Assembly: GCA_017628775.1 (NCBI GenBank) | Contig: JAGBYN010000152.1 | Location: 1 to 9,428 of the forward strand | From: Bacteroidaceae bacterium | GTDB taxonomy: Bacteria; Bacteroidota; Bacteroidia; Bacteroidales; Bacteroidaceae | Direction: 5' to 3' | DNA: 9,428 bases | Shown: positions 1 to 8,402 of the stretch, piece after piece | How positions within the stretch are numbered: position 1 is the stretch's first letter | Layout of the letters: each line of letters opens with the position of its first letter | The notes under the pieces: generated by a model | What the model was told of the DNA's origin: nothing | What the model saw: only the letters and a program-made list of their open reading frames with translations | Database searches by the model: none | Translations under genes and position numbers: made by a program

Positions 1-462
1 GCTCCTCACACCAGCAATCTCGACTTGTTCATCGGCAAGCTGTTCATTACCTCGGTGGGTCGTAAGTCAGGCTTTGTGATGAAGAAGGAGTGGTTCGTAG
101 GTCCGCTCGACTACATCTTCCGCAACTGGATGGGAGGTATTCCCGTCAATCGCGGCAAGGGTACGGCGCTCATCACGGAACTCGTAGAGATTGCCAAGAG
201 TAGCGAAACCTTCCGCCTTGCCCTCACTCCCGAAGGCACGCGTAAGGCGAACCCTAAGTGGCACCTGGGCTTTTACGTCATTGCTTCGCAGGCTCAACTC
301 CCCATCGTGCTGATGGGCATCGACTACAAGAAGAAGGAGGTGCGCATGACGAAGTACATCATGCCCTCGAAAGACCGCAAAGCCGATCTCCGCGAAATCT
401 ACGCTTACTACGAAGGCTATCAGGGACGCCATCCCGAAAACTTTGTGGTTGGAACTGTTTAA
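1..462 (+). CDS. PlsC-family lysophospholipid acyltransferase, 5'-truncated
   Basis: The frame is open from base 1 and gives 153 residues to a TAA stop, so the true start lies upstream. It has the acyltransferase (PF01553, AGPAT/PlsC) signatures in order. The catalytic HX4D box is HTSNLD at residues 3-8. The second block is GGIPVNRG (45-52), with the usual Arg. The acceptor-phosphate-binding block is TPEGTR (76-81). A fourth block with a conserved Pro follows in QLPIVLMGI (99-107). Such enzymes move an acyl chain to lysophosphatidate or a related acceptor at the inner membrane during phospholipid synthesis. Small Bacteroidota members are, from memory, about 185 residues, so roughly 30 residues are missing, including any membrane-binding N-terminus. 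A TTG lies in frame at 25, but it falls after the catalytic His and cannot be the real start. The acceptor cannot be told from sequence; a phospholipid or another lysolipid is possible. Confidence 0.88.
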   Translation, partial: APHTSNLDLFIGKLFITSVGRKSGFVMKKEWFVGPLDYIFRNWMGGIPVNRGKGTALITELVEIAKSSETFRLALTPEGTRKANPKWHLGFYVIASQAQLPIVLMGIDYKKKEVRMTKYIMPSKDRKADLREIYAYYEGYQGRHPENFVVGTV

Positions 463-479
463 GATCAATTCTAATAACA

Positions 480-526
480 AAAAGAAGCTGTGTCACCAAT
501 CAAATGCGACACAGCTTCTTTTGTTT
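480..526. terminator. Bidirectional intrinsic terminator between convergent genes
   Basis: A perfect 14-15 bp stem is formed by AAAGAAGCTGTGTC (481-494) and GACACAGCTTCTTT (508-521), with a 13-nt loop. On the + strand it runs into TTTTGTTTTTG, 18 bases after the acyltransferase stop. On the - strand it runs into TTTTTGTTATT, about 90 bases past the dehydrogenase stop. It therefore fits rho-independent termination of both converging transcripts. I see no other hairpin in 522-609. Confidence 0.85.
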
Positions 527-609
527 TTGTTCAGAATAAGCGATAAGAGGGTTCGTAAACACATTGAGCGTTACGCCCCACAAGGCTTTTTCAGACTATG
601 CACCCATCT

Positions 610-1782
610 CTATTCCTGACACATCTTGAAGATTTCTTCAATATCCTGCTGATTGAGCGGTTGGAAACCGGGCAACACGCCACCTCGGCAAGCCTTTCTT
701 GCCATGACAGGAAAATCGCAGGCTTGAATGCCAACTTCGGGAAATGTTCGTTGTAATTCCAAGGTATTGAAAAGGAATTCCGAAAGGCGACGGATACTTT
801 CATGCGCAATATCCATTTCAGACAAGGATGCATCAATACCAAAAACATTTTTACCGAACTGAGCATATTTGCTCGCAGTTTTTTCATTCAGGCAATAGGT
901 CATCCATCGGGGCGTAATAATAGCCAAGCCCAACCCATGAGTAATATCATAAATCGCGGAGAGTTCATGCTCTATCGGATGACAACTCCACGCCTGTCGT
1001 TTTCCGCCGTTGATAAAACCATTAATCGCCCATGAGGATGCCCACATCAAGTTGGCACGTGCTTCATAGTTTTCTGGGTCGTTCATGGCGACAGGTGTGT
1101 ATTTAATAATGGTCTTCATCAAACCTTCCATGAAGCAATCAAGCATGTAAAGGTCTTGCTCCATATTGAAGTACACTTCCAATATATGCGACATCATGTC
1201 GGCCGCACCACAAGCAGTTTGGAAACGACTTACGCTATATGTCCACGTAGGATCAAGGAATGACACTTTAGGGAGGAGTTGAGGGGCTAAGCGGCCTATC
1301 TTGTCTTTCGTTTCAAGGTTGCTAATCACGCCTCCGCTATCCATTTCAGAACCAGTGGCAGATAGAGTAAGGATGGTTACTATAGGAAGTGCCTTCTCTA
1401 TGGGCGCCCATTTCTCGTTGAAAAAATCCCATGGATCGTGGTCAACGCATGCACCAGCTGCCATAAACTTTGTGGCATCCAATGTTGACCCGCCTCCAAC
1501 AGCAAGCAATACATCGATATTGTGGTCCTTACACATCTGAGCCCCTTTACGCACGGAGTCTATACGCGGGTTTGGTGCGATGTCTGAGACTTCGTACACC
1601 TCCAAACCGGCTTGATTCAGTTCCTTGATCACTTGATCATACAGACCGATTCGTTTGATAGAACCACCGCCATACGTTAGCAAAACCTTATTACCAAACT
1701 TTTTAAGTTCTTCGCCTAAATGTCCCAATTGGTTTTCGCCAAAATAAACCTTAACGGGAATGTCATATACAAATGAATTCAT
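610..1782 (-). CDS. Iron-containing NAD(P)H-dependent alcohol dehydrogenase, YqhD/BdhA type
   Basis: This 390-residue protein is a full-length group III (iron-dependent) alcohol dehydrogenase, closest in pattern to E. coli YqhD and clostridial butanol dehydrogenases. The N-terminal dinucleotide domain has GGGSIKR (38-44), GGGSTLD (96-102) and TLSATGSEMD (139-148). The all-helical C-terminal domain carries the four metal ligands D195, H199, H268 and H282. They are spaced as in YqhD (D194, H198, H267, H281), one residue out of register. It should reduce short- and medium-chain aldehydes, or butyraldehyde-like substrates, to alcohols in the cytoplasm, using NADPH or NADH. The in vivo substrate is unknown; both aldehyde detoxification and fermentative redox balance are possible. 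The ATG at 1782 gives the normal N-terminus and lies about 34 bases below a TAnnTTTG promoter match. The gene sits beyond the secA terminator, so it is probably a separate unit. Confidence 0.93.
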   Translation of the reverse strand: MNSFVYDIPVKVYFGENQLGHLGEELKKFGNKVLLTYGGGSIKRIGLYDQVIKELNQAGLEVYEVSDIAPNPRIDSVRKGAQMCKDHNIDVLLAVGGGSTLDATKFMAAGACVDHDPWDFFNEKWAPIEKALPIVTILTLSATGSEMDSGGVISNLETKDKIGRLAPQLLPKVSFLDPTWTYSVSRFQTACGAADMMSHILEVYFNMEQDLYMLDCFMEGLMKTIIKYTPVAMNDPENYEARANLMWASSWAINGFINGGKRQAWSCHPIEHELSAIYDITHGLGLAIITPRWMTYCLNEKTASKYAQFGKNVFGIDASLSEMDIAHESIRRLSEFLFNTLELQRTFPEVGIQACDFPVMARKACRGGVLPGFQPLNQQDIEEIFKMCQE

Positions 1783-1815
1783 AGTAATAGATGTTATATG
1801 TGAAAAATACCTTTA

Positions 1816-1844
1816 CAAATTTAGGTAAATTGGCTTATATCAAA
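1816..1844 (-). promoter_or_regulatory. Candidate Bacteroidota promoter of the alcohol dehydrogenase
   Basis: Read on the minus strand, TAAATTTG (1823-1816) matches the phylum's -7 consensus TAnnTTTG exactly. A TTTG (1844-1841) lies 17 bases upstream as a -33 box, a little closer than usual. Transcription would start near 1810, giving a leader of about 28 nt to the ATG at 1782. The site lies just downstream of the secA terminator, which supports independent transcription of the dehydrogenase. Confidence 0.5.
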
Positions 1845-1857
1845 AAAGGGAAAGTGC

Positions 1858-1907
1858 AAAAAAGTGAACCCCGAAAGTTTTTCTAACGTTCAGGGTTCAC
1901 TTCTTTT
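1858..1907 (-). terminator. secA intrinsic terminator
   Basis: AAGTGAACCC (1862-1871) pairs with GGGTTCACTT (1893-1902), giving 10 bp. Beyond a C/A mismatch the stem continues with 3 bp, another mismatch and 3 more bp, closing on a 5-nt loop (1880-1884). Read on the minus strand, the stem starts 33 bases after the secA stop and ends in a run of six T (1863-1858) followed by a T-rich stretch. This is a standard rho-independent terminator separating secA from the downstream dehydrogenase. Confidence 0.82.
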
Positions 1908-1935
1908 ATCGCTTTATGGCGGTTCGGATTAGCTA

Positions 1936-4900
1936 TTATAATCCACGGCCATGGCAGTTCTTGAATTTCTTACCACTACCACAAGGACAAGGATCATTGC
2001 GTCCAGGTAATTGTTCCTTAACAATAGGTTGCTGTGGTTGTTGGCGTGTATCGCGCGCTGCAGCTTGCTTCATGCCTTCATCTTCAAGTGATGATGAGGT
2101 TTCGTGCGACGTTGTGTATTGCTGCTTAGGCTGTGTTGGTTCAGGTTCAGCTTCGCGCACTTGTTCTTGTGCCTGCACGGGGATTTGTGCGCGCATCAAT
2201 GTTGCTACGGTAGTGTTGTTAATCTTATCAACCATAGCATCAAAGAGCTTCACACTTTCCAATTTAAAGATCAACAAAGGATCCTTTTGTTCGTAGCTGG
2301 CATTGCGTACAGAGTGCTTCAATTCATCAAGAGCACGAAGGTTTTCCTTCCAAGCCTCATCGATATTATGGAGAAGGATGGCCTTTTCAAAATCCTTCAC
2401 AACTTCCATACTTCCCGTTTCATAAGCCTTTTTCAAGTTCGTACGGATGTTGTAAACCATCTTACCATCGGTGATAGGAATAAGGATGTGTTCATATACC
2501 TGAGCCTGCTGTTCATAAACCTGCTTAATGACAGGCATTGCGATTTCAGCCAGGCGATCGGTGCGACGCTTGAAGTTTGCCATGGCAGCTTCAAATGCCT
2601 TTTCAAAGAGATCCTCACGCTTGGTGTTGTAGTATTCATTTTCTGTGAAGGGCACTTCCATCGCCATGATTTCAATAAACGAGTCAGAGCAAGTGGCGTA
2701 GTCAGCACTCTTTTCAATGAGATTGATACAACGGTCCCAAACCATGTTTGAGATGTCCATACCAATACGTTCGCCCATCAAAGCATGGCGGCGCTTTTCA
2801 TAGATTACAGAACGTTGCTTATTCATCACGTCGTCGTACTCCAACAAACGTTTACGAATACCGAAGTTATTTTCTTCCACCTTCTTCTGTGCACGTTCAA
2901 TACTCTTGTTAACGATGGGTGCTTCAATCATTTCGCCTTCTTTGAAGCCCAACTTATCCATCACGGCAGAGATTTTCTCACCACCATTAAGACGCATGAG
3001 CTGATCCTCAAGAGAAACGAAGAACACTGAAGAACCAGGGTCGCCCTGACGTCCGGCACGTCCGCGCAACTGACGGTCCACACGACGGCTCTCGTGGCGT
3101 TCTGTACCGATAATCGCCAAACCACCAGCCTTCTTCACTTCGTCGGTCAACTTGATGTCGGTACCACGTCCTGCCATGTTGGTTGCAATCGTTACGGCAC
3201 CCTTACCATCCGTGCTGCGTCCCGCATTCTTAACGATGTCCGCTTCTGCTTGGTGCAGCTTGGCATTAAGCACTTGGTGAGGGATGTTACGCATGCGCAA
3301 CATACGGCTCAAGAGTTCAGAGATTTCCACGCTTGTCGTACCAACCAACGTTGGGCGTCCAGCTTCGCGTTCCTTGATAATCTCTTCAATCACCGCTGCA
3401 TACTTCTCACGATTTGTTTTGTACACACGGTCGTTTTGGTCATTACGATTATTTGCGGGGCCGTTAAGGTCGCGCCATTGCATGTTTGTGGGGATTTCCA
3501 CCACATCCAATTTATAGATATTCCAAAGTTCACCTGCTTCAGTAATTGCAGTACCCGTCATACCTGAGATCTTATGATACATACGGAAGTAGTTCTGAAG
3601 CGTAATGGTTGCGAATGTCTGTGTAGCAGCCTCCACCTTCACGTGTTCCTTCGCTTCAACAGCCTGGTGCAAACCATCGCTCCAACGACGACCCTCCATG
3701 ATACGTCCGGTTTGTTCATCCACGATCTTCACCTGACCATCCATGACCACATAATCAACATTGAGGTCAAACATTGAATAAGCCTTAAGCAACTGTTGGA
3801 TGGTGTGGATACGCTCACTCTTCACCGCATAATCAGCATAGAGTGCATCTTCACGTGCAATACGTTCTTCATCGGGAAGTCCCATCGCCTTGAGCGCAGA
3901 GATTTCAGCCGTAATATCGGGAAGAACGAACAGCGAATCATCGCCCACCTGCTCAGAGAGCCATGCCGTACCCTTATCTGTCAAGTCGCAAGAGTGCATC
4001 TTTTCATCTGCCACGAAGTAAAGCGGTTCTACAGCCTCAGGCATACGCTTATTGTTGTTCTCCATGTAGATCTCTTCCGTCTTGATCATACCGGTCTTGA
4101 TACCTTGTTCTGAGAGGTACTTGATCAATGGCTTGTTCTTGGGCAAAGCCTTATGTGAGCGGAAGAGTTGCAAGAAACCTTGTTCACGTTGTGCTTTATC
4201 GTTTGATTCAATCAATTTCTTTGCTTCTGTCAGCAAAGATGTTGCGAGTTGACGCTGCACCCCAACAAGCTTTTCCACCAAGGGTTGATATTGTTCAAAC
4301 AACTGCACATCGCCTTTAGGAACAGGACCTGAAATGATGAGCGGCGTACGCGCATCGTCAATAAGCACAGAGTCGGCCTCATCCACAATAGCAAAGTTGT
4401 GCATGCGTTGCACAAGATCCTTGGGCGACATCGCCATATTATCGCGCAGGTAGTCGAAACCAAACTCATTGTTTGTACCGTAGGTGATATCTGCTTGATA
4501 AGCCTTGCGACGAGCTTCTGAGTTGGGTTGATGGTGGTCGATACAGTCCACTGATAATTCGTGGAACATATAAAGAGGCGCATTCCAACGGGCGTCGCGC
4601 TTAGCCAGGTAATCATTCACCGTCACAACGTGCACACCATTACCTGTGAGTGCATTCAAATAAATAGGTAAGGTTGATGTCAATGTTTTACCTTCACCGG
4701 TGGCCATTTCAGCAATCTTACCTTGGTGAATTGCCACGCCACCAAAGAGCTGACAGGGATAGGGATCCATATTCCAATCGGCTTCTTCAAACACATCGTC
4801 GTAATAAGCCTTATCCCCTTCAATGCGCACCACGTCGGGATAGCGAATTGCCATTTCACGGTCGAAGTCGGTCGCGGTAAGTACATTATCAAAGCGTTCT

Positions 4901-5274
4901 TTTCCGTCCTTGAAGCGGCGGCAGGTTGATTTCACGATGGCAAACGCCATAGGAAGAACCTCATTGAGTTTCTCCTCATAACGTTCAAGGATTTCCTTTT
5001 CCAATTTATCAATCTTATTGAAAATCACTTCACGATCTTCAATCGGTGTTGTTTCAATCTTATCCTTAAGTGCATCAATTTCCTTGCGCAAGTCAGCACC
5101 TGCACCTTGAACGAGGGCTTTGAGTTCGCGCGACTTTGCACGAAGTTCATCGTTTGAAAGCGCTTCTATTTCAGGATAAATGCGTAGAATCTCATCTACT
5201 ATAGGTTTAATGGCTTTAATATCACGTTGTGATTTTGAGCCGAAGAGTTTAGTCAGTATTTTGAAAAAATCCAT
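1936..5274 (-). CDS. secA: Protein translocase ATPase SecA
   Basis: SecA is the ATPase motor that pushes unfolded preproteins through SecYEG across the inner membrane. From the ATG at 5274 the protein is 1112 residues. Visible motifs (numbered from that start) are Walker A ATGEGKT (191-197), DEAD-type Walker B VDEAD (297-301), motif V NMAGRGTD (699-706), motif [15 protein letters not shown] (735-747), and the helical scaffold/two-helix finger region around [20 protein letters not shown] (972-991). A Q/E-rich linker follows (about 1034-1085). At the C-terminus is the zinc-binding SEC-C tail, CPC-x8-CH (C1096, C1098, C1107, H1108), which binds SecB or phospholipid in other bacteria. It is longer than E. 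coli SecA (901). The extra length includes a charged helical segment near 60-105 and an insertion in the preprotein-binding region near 340-405, both usual in Bacteroidota. The frame is open to an ATG at 5352, but the 26 added residues are not SecA-like; [12 protein letters not shown] is the normal N-terminus. Confidence 0.98.
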   Translation of the reverse strand: MDFFKILTKLFGSKSQRDIKAIKPIVDEILRIYPEIEALSNDELRAKSRELKALVQGAGADLRKEIDALKDKIETTPIEDREVIFNKIDKLEKEILERYEEKLNEVLPMAFAIVKSTCRRFKDGKERFDNVLTATDFDREMAIRYPDVVRIEGDKAYYDDVFEEADWNMDPYPCQLFGGVAIHQGKIAEMATGEGKTLTSTLPIYLNALTGNGVHVVTVNDYLAKRDARWNAPLYMFHELSVDCIDHHQPNSEARRKAYQADITYGTNNEFGFDYLRDNMAMSPKDLVQRMHNFAIVDEADSVLIDDARTPLIISGPVPKGDVQLFEQYQPLVEKLVGVQRQLATSLLTEAKKLIESNDKAQREQGFLQLFRSHKALPKNKPLIKYLSEQGIKTGMIKTEEIYMENNNKRMPEAVEPLYFVADEKMHSCDLTDKGTAWLSEQVGDDSLFVLPDITAEISALKAMGLPDEERIAREDALYADYAVKSERIHTIQQLLKAYSMFDLNVDYVVMDGQVKIVDEQTGRIMEGRRWSDGLHQAVEAKEHVKVEAATQTFATITLQNYFRMYHKISGMTGTAITEAGELWNIYKLDVVEIPTNMQWRDLNGPANNRNDQNDRVYKTNREKYAAVIEEIIKEREAGRPTLVGTTSVEISELLSRMLRMRNIPHQVLNAKLHQAEADIVKNAGRSTDGKGAVTIATNMAGRGTDIKLTDEVKKAGGLAIIGTERHESRRVDRQLRGRAGRQGDPGSSVFFVSLEDQLMRLNGGEKISAVMDKLGFKEGEMIEAPIVNKSIERAQKKVEENNFGIRKRLLEYDDVMNKQRSVIYEKRRHALMGERIGMDISNMVWDRCINLIEKSADYATCSDSFIEIMAMEVPFTENEYYNTKREDLFEKAFEAAMANFKRRTDRLAEIAMPVIKQVYEQQAQVYEHILIPITDGKMVYNIRTNLKKAYETGSMEVVKDFEKAILLHNIDEAWKENLRALDELKHSVRNASYEQKDPLLIFKLESVKLFDAMVDKINNTTVATLMRAQIPVQAQEQVREAEPEPTQPKQQYTTSHETSSSLEDEGMKQAAARDTRQQPQQPIVKEQLPGRNDPCPCGSGKKFKNCHGRGL

Positions 5275-5331
5275 TGCGGAAATATATTTGTTTTTTATTA
5301 ATTGAATTAGTTTCTCGTTTGTGTTTTGGTG

Positions 5332-5360
5332 ACATAAAACAGCCAACCGCAACTTGTCAA
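5332..5360 (-). promoter_or_regulatory. Weak candidate secA promoter
   Basis: In the 151-base gap upstream of secA, the minus strand carries TTGACA (5360-5355), 17 bases, then TTATGT (5337-5332). This resembles a sigma-70 promoter. Read by Bacteroidota rules it is a TTG box followed 21 bases later by TATGTCAC, a poor match to TAnnTTTG. The leader to the ATG would be about 50 nt and A/T-rich (5275-5330), with no Shine-Dalgarno sequence, as is normal for the phylum. No other site in the gap looks better. secA may also receive read-through from the upstream gene, because I see no clear terminator between them. Confidence 0.28.
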
Positions 5361-5425
5361 CGTCAGGGTTAAAGTTAAGGTATCACTTTCACTCCTAACG
5401 ACACACACATCGCTTGCTTTTACAG

Positions 5426-7054
5426 TTAATACCCTTCAAGTTTAAGCGGTGGAAGACTACAAGCGTTTGGTGCGCGGATGCGCATGACTTTCGACAGTGT
5501 TGGTGCAATAAAATCCACCGTCACAGGCGTATCCACCTTTTGCGCCACAATATTTCCTCCGTAGAACACGATGGGGAAAGGGATGTAGGACGCACGAATC
5601 AACTTCGTCTCCTTCGTATCGTCGTTAACGTATCGCCAGCCCGACATCACCTCAATCACGATGTCGCCCGAATGTTTTCGGTGATACCCCGAGCGGATAC
5701 GGCTGATTTCGGGAGTCCATCCGCCATGTTGCAAGCGCGAAGCGGTATAAACATCTTTCACGCCTGAGAAGCGCGCCAAGAGGTCCTGTGAATGATCGAG
5801 CAACTCTGTAAAGCTGATTTGTTGTTCTTCAATAACCTTATGATTCAAATAAAGCTGCGTTCCCAAAGTAGCCTCGATGTAATTGGCGGGTTCATAGAGC
5901 GCTGAGAGATAAATATTAAGCATACTGGCTGCACGCTTAACATCAAACACGCCCGTTGGCACGCGGTAGGCCGTTAAGTCTTCTTCGCGTTCATCGCTTT
6001 GCCCTGAAGAGGTAAGAACAAACAGAGCATTCTGCTTACCGACCTTTTCTTCGACCGTTTTGATGAGAGCAGCCAAGGCCTTATCCAAGCGCACATAGAT
6101 ATCTTGAAATTCAATAGGAGCAGCATTCGGATCTTGATGCAGGTAATTGCCCGCATAAAAATTAACCGCTAAATAATCGGTTATTTCATCGCGTCCCACC
6201 GCAGTCTTATCGATGTAGGAAATCGCCATGTCCGCCACTTCTTCATTGATAAGGCCACTGGTTTTAAAATCGGCATACAAGGCATCACCCTTGAATTTAT
6301 GCTCAAATGGTTCTTTAACGCCTCCCGAAAGGAAGTAATTAAAATTCCCCACCAAATGGTTGATCGGTTTCCAAACGGTGTTTTTGGCTTTAACAACCGT
6401 ATTGTGGTACTGGTTGTATTCATCAACCCATTCGGGCAACTTCTCGTAGAACGTTGATGACACCCAAAGTCCTGTATTGTCATCGAGCCAAACAGCCCCG
6501 TTAGCAGCATGCCCTGCACTAAACACAGCCACTTCCCGGAAAGGCGATATCGCATAAACCAAAGCCTTACCTTCAGTTGCAATCTTCAATTCATCCGCCA
6601 ACGTGGTCACTGCCATCCGCTGGGGCGATGAAGGCTCATGCGTCCCTACCCCGGGATAATTAATATCATCGCAACAGAAAATGGGGCGTAAACTTTGGCG
6701 ATCCACCCAACGTCGCCCTACAATGCCGTGCTCACTGGGTGCTGCCCCAGAAGCGATTGTTGCAGCCGACGAGGCCAGATCCGGGTGATGATGCGGATAG
6801 GCGGCTTGTGAAAAAACCTGACCTTCGCCCATGATCTTCTTAAAGCCATCATCACCATAAAGCGGAAGAAATGCTTCAAGGAAATCGCTCCTCAGTTGGT
6901 CAATCATAACATTAACCACAACACGAGGCACTTGCGAACGCGTCGCTTGAACCTCTGCCGAAGCCAATGCTGAAACCGCTAAGAGAAACGACAAAAGCAA
7001 CGTCCGTTGCTGACGTTGCGTGCATTTCTTTCTATGTTTATCGTGTTTTATCAT
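5426..7054 (-). CDS. Exported alkaline-phosphatase-superfamily protein, probable pseudoenzyme
   Basis: The protein has 542 residues. A basic N-terminus (1-17) and hydrophobic stretch TLLLSFLLAVSA (18-29) end in an ASA signal peptidase I site (31-33), so it is exported. The mature part has the type I phosphodiesterase/PafA-like fold pattern: a strand with the first metal Asp in VNVMIDQLRSDF (D52), YGDDGFKKIMGEG (66-78), HGIVGRRW (109-116) and the C-terminal DFIAPTLSKVMRI (514-526). The other active-site positions look changed. The nucleophile segment reads PDLASSAATIASG (91-103), lacking the usual Thr and His. The Asp-x3-His metal pair is replaced in FYAGNYLHQ (299-307). The Asp-His of the usual T-x-DHG is Ser-Gly in TSSGQ (348-352). 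The last metal His is not seen before PFPIVFYGG. The fold assignment is firm; phosphatase activity is doubtful. It follows the DUF4105 gene by 26 bases, so the two are probably co-transcribed. Confidence 0.85.
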   Translation of the reverse strand: MIKHDKHRKKCTQRQQRTLLLSFLLAVSALASAEVQATRSQVPRVVVNVMIDQLRSDFLEAFLPLYGDDGFKKIMGEGQVFSQAAYPHHHPDLASSAATIASGAAPSEHGIVGRRWVDRQSLRPIFCCDDINYPGVGTHEPSSPQRMAVTTLADELKIATEGKALVYAISPFREVAVFSAGHAANGAVWLDDNTGLWVSSTFYEKLPEWVDEYNQYHNTVVKAKNTVWKPINHLVGNFNYFLSGGVKEPFEHKFKGDALYADFKTSGLINEEVADMAISYIDKTAVGRDEITDYLAVNFYAGNYLHQDPNAAPIEFQDIYVRLDKALAALIKTVEEKVGKQNALFVLTSSGQSDEREEDLTAYRVPTGVFDVKRAASMLNIYLSALYEPANYIEATLGTQLYLNHKVIEEQQISFTELLDHSQDLLARFSGVKDVYTASRLQHGGWTPEISRIRSGYHRKHSGDIVIEVMSGWRYVNDDTKETKLIRASYIPFPIVFYGGNIVAQKVDTPVTVDFIAPTLSKVMRIRAPNACSLPPLKLEGY

Positions 7055-7080
7055 GATTAACTCACAATGCGCTGATGCAT

Positions 7081-8259
7081 CTACTTATGAATGATTTTCG
7101 CCAGGTTCACCACAACAATAGTTGCGGCAATCAAGCAGAGTTCAACGGTTGGTTCTTGTATTTTAAAGAGTCCGACACCCACGAGGTAAGCGACAACAAG
7201 CGCCACTTGCACATAGGCTGTAAAATTCGGTTTGCCCTTACGTTTCAACCACCATTGCCAGGGCACAAAGACCAAGGCCAGCGGATGAAGTAAAAGCAAG
7301 GTGTAGTTATGACTCACAGCAGGATGTTCGGATGCAAAACAAAGCACGGCCAACAAACATCCGCAAAAGCCAGTCAGCAAAAGCACCACAACATCAAAGC
7401 ATGCAAAGGTGCGTCGCCAACCTCGGGTATATAGCCACGAAAGCGCCACACTCAAAACAAGCAGCAACGCAAAAGCCACTTTGGGCGTCACAAGCAAAGC
7501 GCTTGCGCTTGACTTCGCATGAAGCAGAATGCTTTCTGAAGCCACGAGCGGACGTTGCTCTCCCGCACTGTTTTTTATCCTTGCGTTCTGAAAAAAACGT
7601 TGGGTATAAATGGGCGAGAAACACTGCTCACGCAATCCCACGATTGTATCGGCTTCCGCACCAAGAAGTAAGCTCTGACCAAACTGATGCCAGGGACTCT
7701 GCGCTGTGTGGTTGTTAAGCATTGAGCGGAACGTTTGATCGGGAATTGCGGCAGGCCATATCACTTGGCCATCCAAACAATCAACAATCTTATCAATCGC
7801 CATCGTCACACAATTATTGGAAAAGAAATCGTAGCGATACACTCTGTGTTCCGGTTGCGCATTCTTCTCCAGAGCGGCAATCAATCGTGCCTTCTCTGCC
7901 GATGTCAGGTTCAGCACTTGTTCATCAACCCTTCTGCCTTGCATGGCATACTGATAAATAAACCGATTAAAGGGTGCCACACCCAGCATATAGTTCGTTT
8001 CGCCCAAAATAAACCGACCTAAGAAATAGGGACTATCAAAATCAAAAATCCCGTAATTATAAGTCCAATCCATCCCCGTTTGCGGATGACACACGCGAAT
8101 TGCAGTATGTCCATAAAGCTCATACCCTGCTTCGCCCGGATGACACGTCAACAAACTTATCTTGTAAGCCCCAAAATCTGACTCCATTTCAGCCTTGGAT
8201 TGAACGTGCAATCCCCACGCCAGCAAGAATGCCACTAATATGCGTAAAGTTGTATTCAT
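7081..8259 (-). CDS. DUF4105 (Lnb N-terminal-like) exported domain with five membrane segments
   Basis: The protein has 392 residues. A signal peptide (hydrophobic ILVAFLLAWGL at 7-17, likely cut after SKA at 23) leads into a DUF4105/PF13387 domain (about 30-230). Its hallmarks are ELYGHTAIRV with H51, YNYGIFDFD (67-75), RFILGETNYMLG (82-93) and RYDFFSNNCVT (142-152) with C150. The C-terminal part has about five hydrophobic spans (261-278, 285-309, 318-337, 346-364, 371-388) with basic loops such as WLKRKGK. The soluble domain should lie outside the cytoplasm, anchored in the inner membrane. The function is not established. The conserved His before an Asn-Cys pair resembles circularly permuted papain-like hydrolases, so a peptidase, amidase or acyltransferase is possible. 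It is probably the first gene of a two-gene unit with the phosphatase-like gene. The ATG at 8259 is fixed by the signal peptide and an adjacent promoter match. Confidence 0.87.
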   Translation of the reverse strand: MNTTLRILVAFLLAWGLHVQSKAEMESDFGAYKISLLTCHPGEAGYELYGHTAIRVCHPQTGMDWTYNYGIFDFDSPYFLGRFILGETNYMLGVAPFNRFIYQYAMQGRRVDEQVLNLTSAEKARLIAALEKNAQPEHRVYRYDFFSNNCVTMAIDKIVDCLDGQVIWPAAIPDQTFRSMLNNHTAQSPWHQFGQSLLLGAEADTIVGLREQCFSPIYTQRFFQNARIKNSAGEQRPLVASESILLHAKSSASALLVTPKVAFALLLVLSVALSWLYTRGWRRTFACFDVVVLLLTGFCGCLLAVLCFASEHPAVSHNYTLLLLHPLALVFVPWQWWLKRKGKPNFTAYVQVALVVAYLVGVGLFKIQEPTVELCLIAATIVVVNLAKIIHK

Positions 8260-8263
8260 TCTG

Positions 8264-8271
8264 CAAAAGTA
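8264..8271 (-). promoter_or_regulatory. -7 promoter element directly upstream of the DUF4105 gene
   Basis: The minus strand reads TACTTTTGCAGAATG, placing an exact TAnnTTTG -7 element four bases before the ATG at 8259. Transcription would begin at or within a few bases of the start codon, giving a nearly leaderless mRNA. No TTTG is present at the expected -33 distance; the spacer and upstream region are A/T-rich instead. The match is to a short motif, so chance remains possible. Confidence 0.45.
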
Positions 8272-8402
8272 CTGTTTTTTTATGACTTATCGGCAGATTT
8301 CACTATATAATATATGTACAACCGTATTTTTAGAGCTCCTCACAATCAAAAAAACAGTGAAACAAGTCCATAAGAAGTCTGCTCAAGAAAAACACCTCAG
8401 AC

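Noticed and set aside
2000..2170. Low-complexity Gln/Glu-rich stretch in secA as a sign of frameshift or recombination
   Set aside because: It is the variable linker before the zinc-binding tail. The frame stays open and the CPC-x8-CH tail follows intact.
2104..2751. Long plus-strand open frame (215 codons) across the 3' part of secA
   Set aside because: It is antisense to the intact, motif-rich secA and shows no recognisable protein features; it is a shadow of that gene's codon bias. The other frames opposite secA, the dehydrogenase, the phosphatase-like gene and the helicase were rejected for the same reason.
5275..5352. A 26-codon upstream extension of secA from an ATG at 5352
   Set aside because: The added residues are unlike any SecA N-terminus, while [12 protein letters not shown] at 5274 is the expected start and follows a typical A/T-rich Bacteroidota leader. 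The candidate promoter would also lie partly inside the extension.
5361..5425. Possible hairpin terminator after the phosphatase-like gene (GTTAGG with CCTTAAC on the minus strand)
   Set aside because: The stem is only six pairs with a bulge, the loop is long, and only three T follow, so it does not meet terminator criteria.
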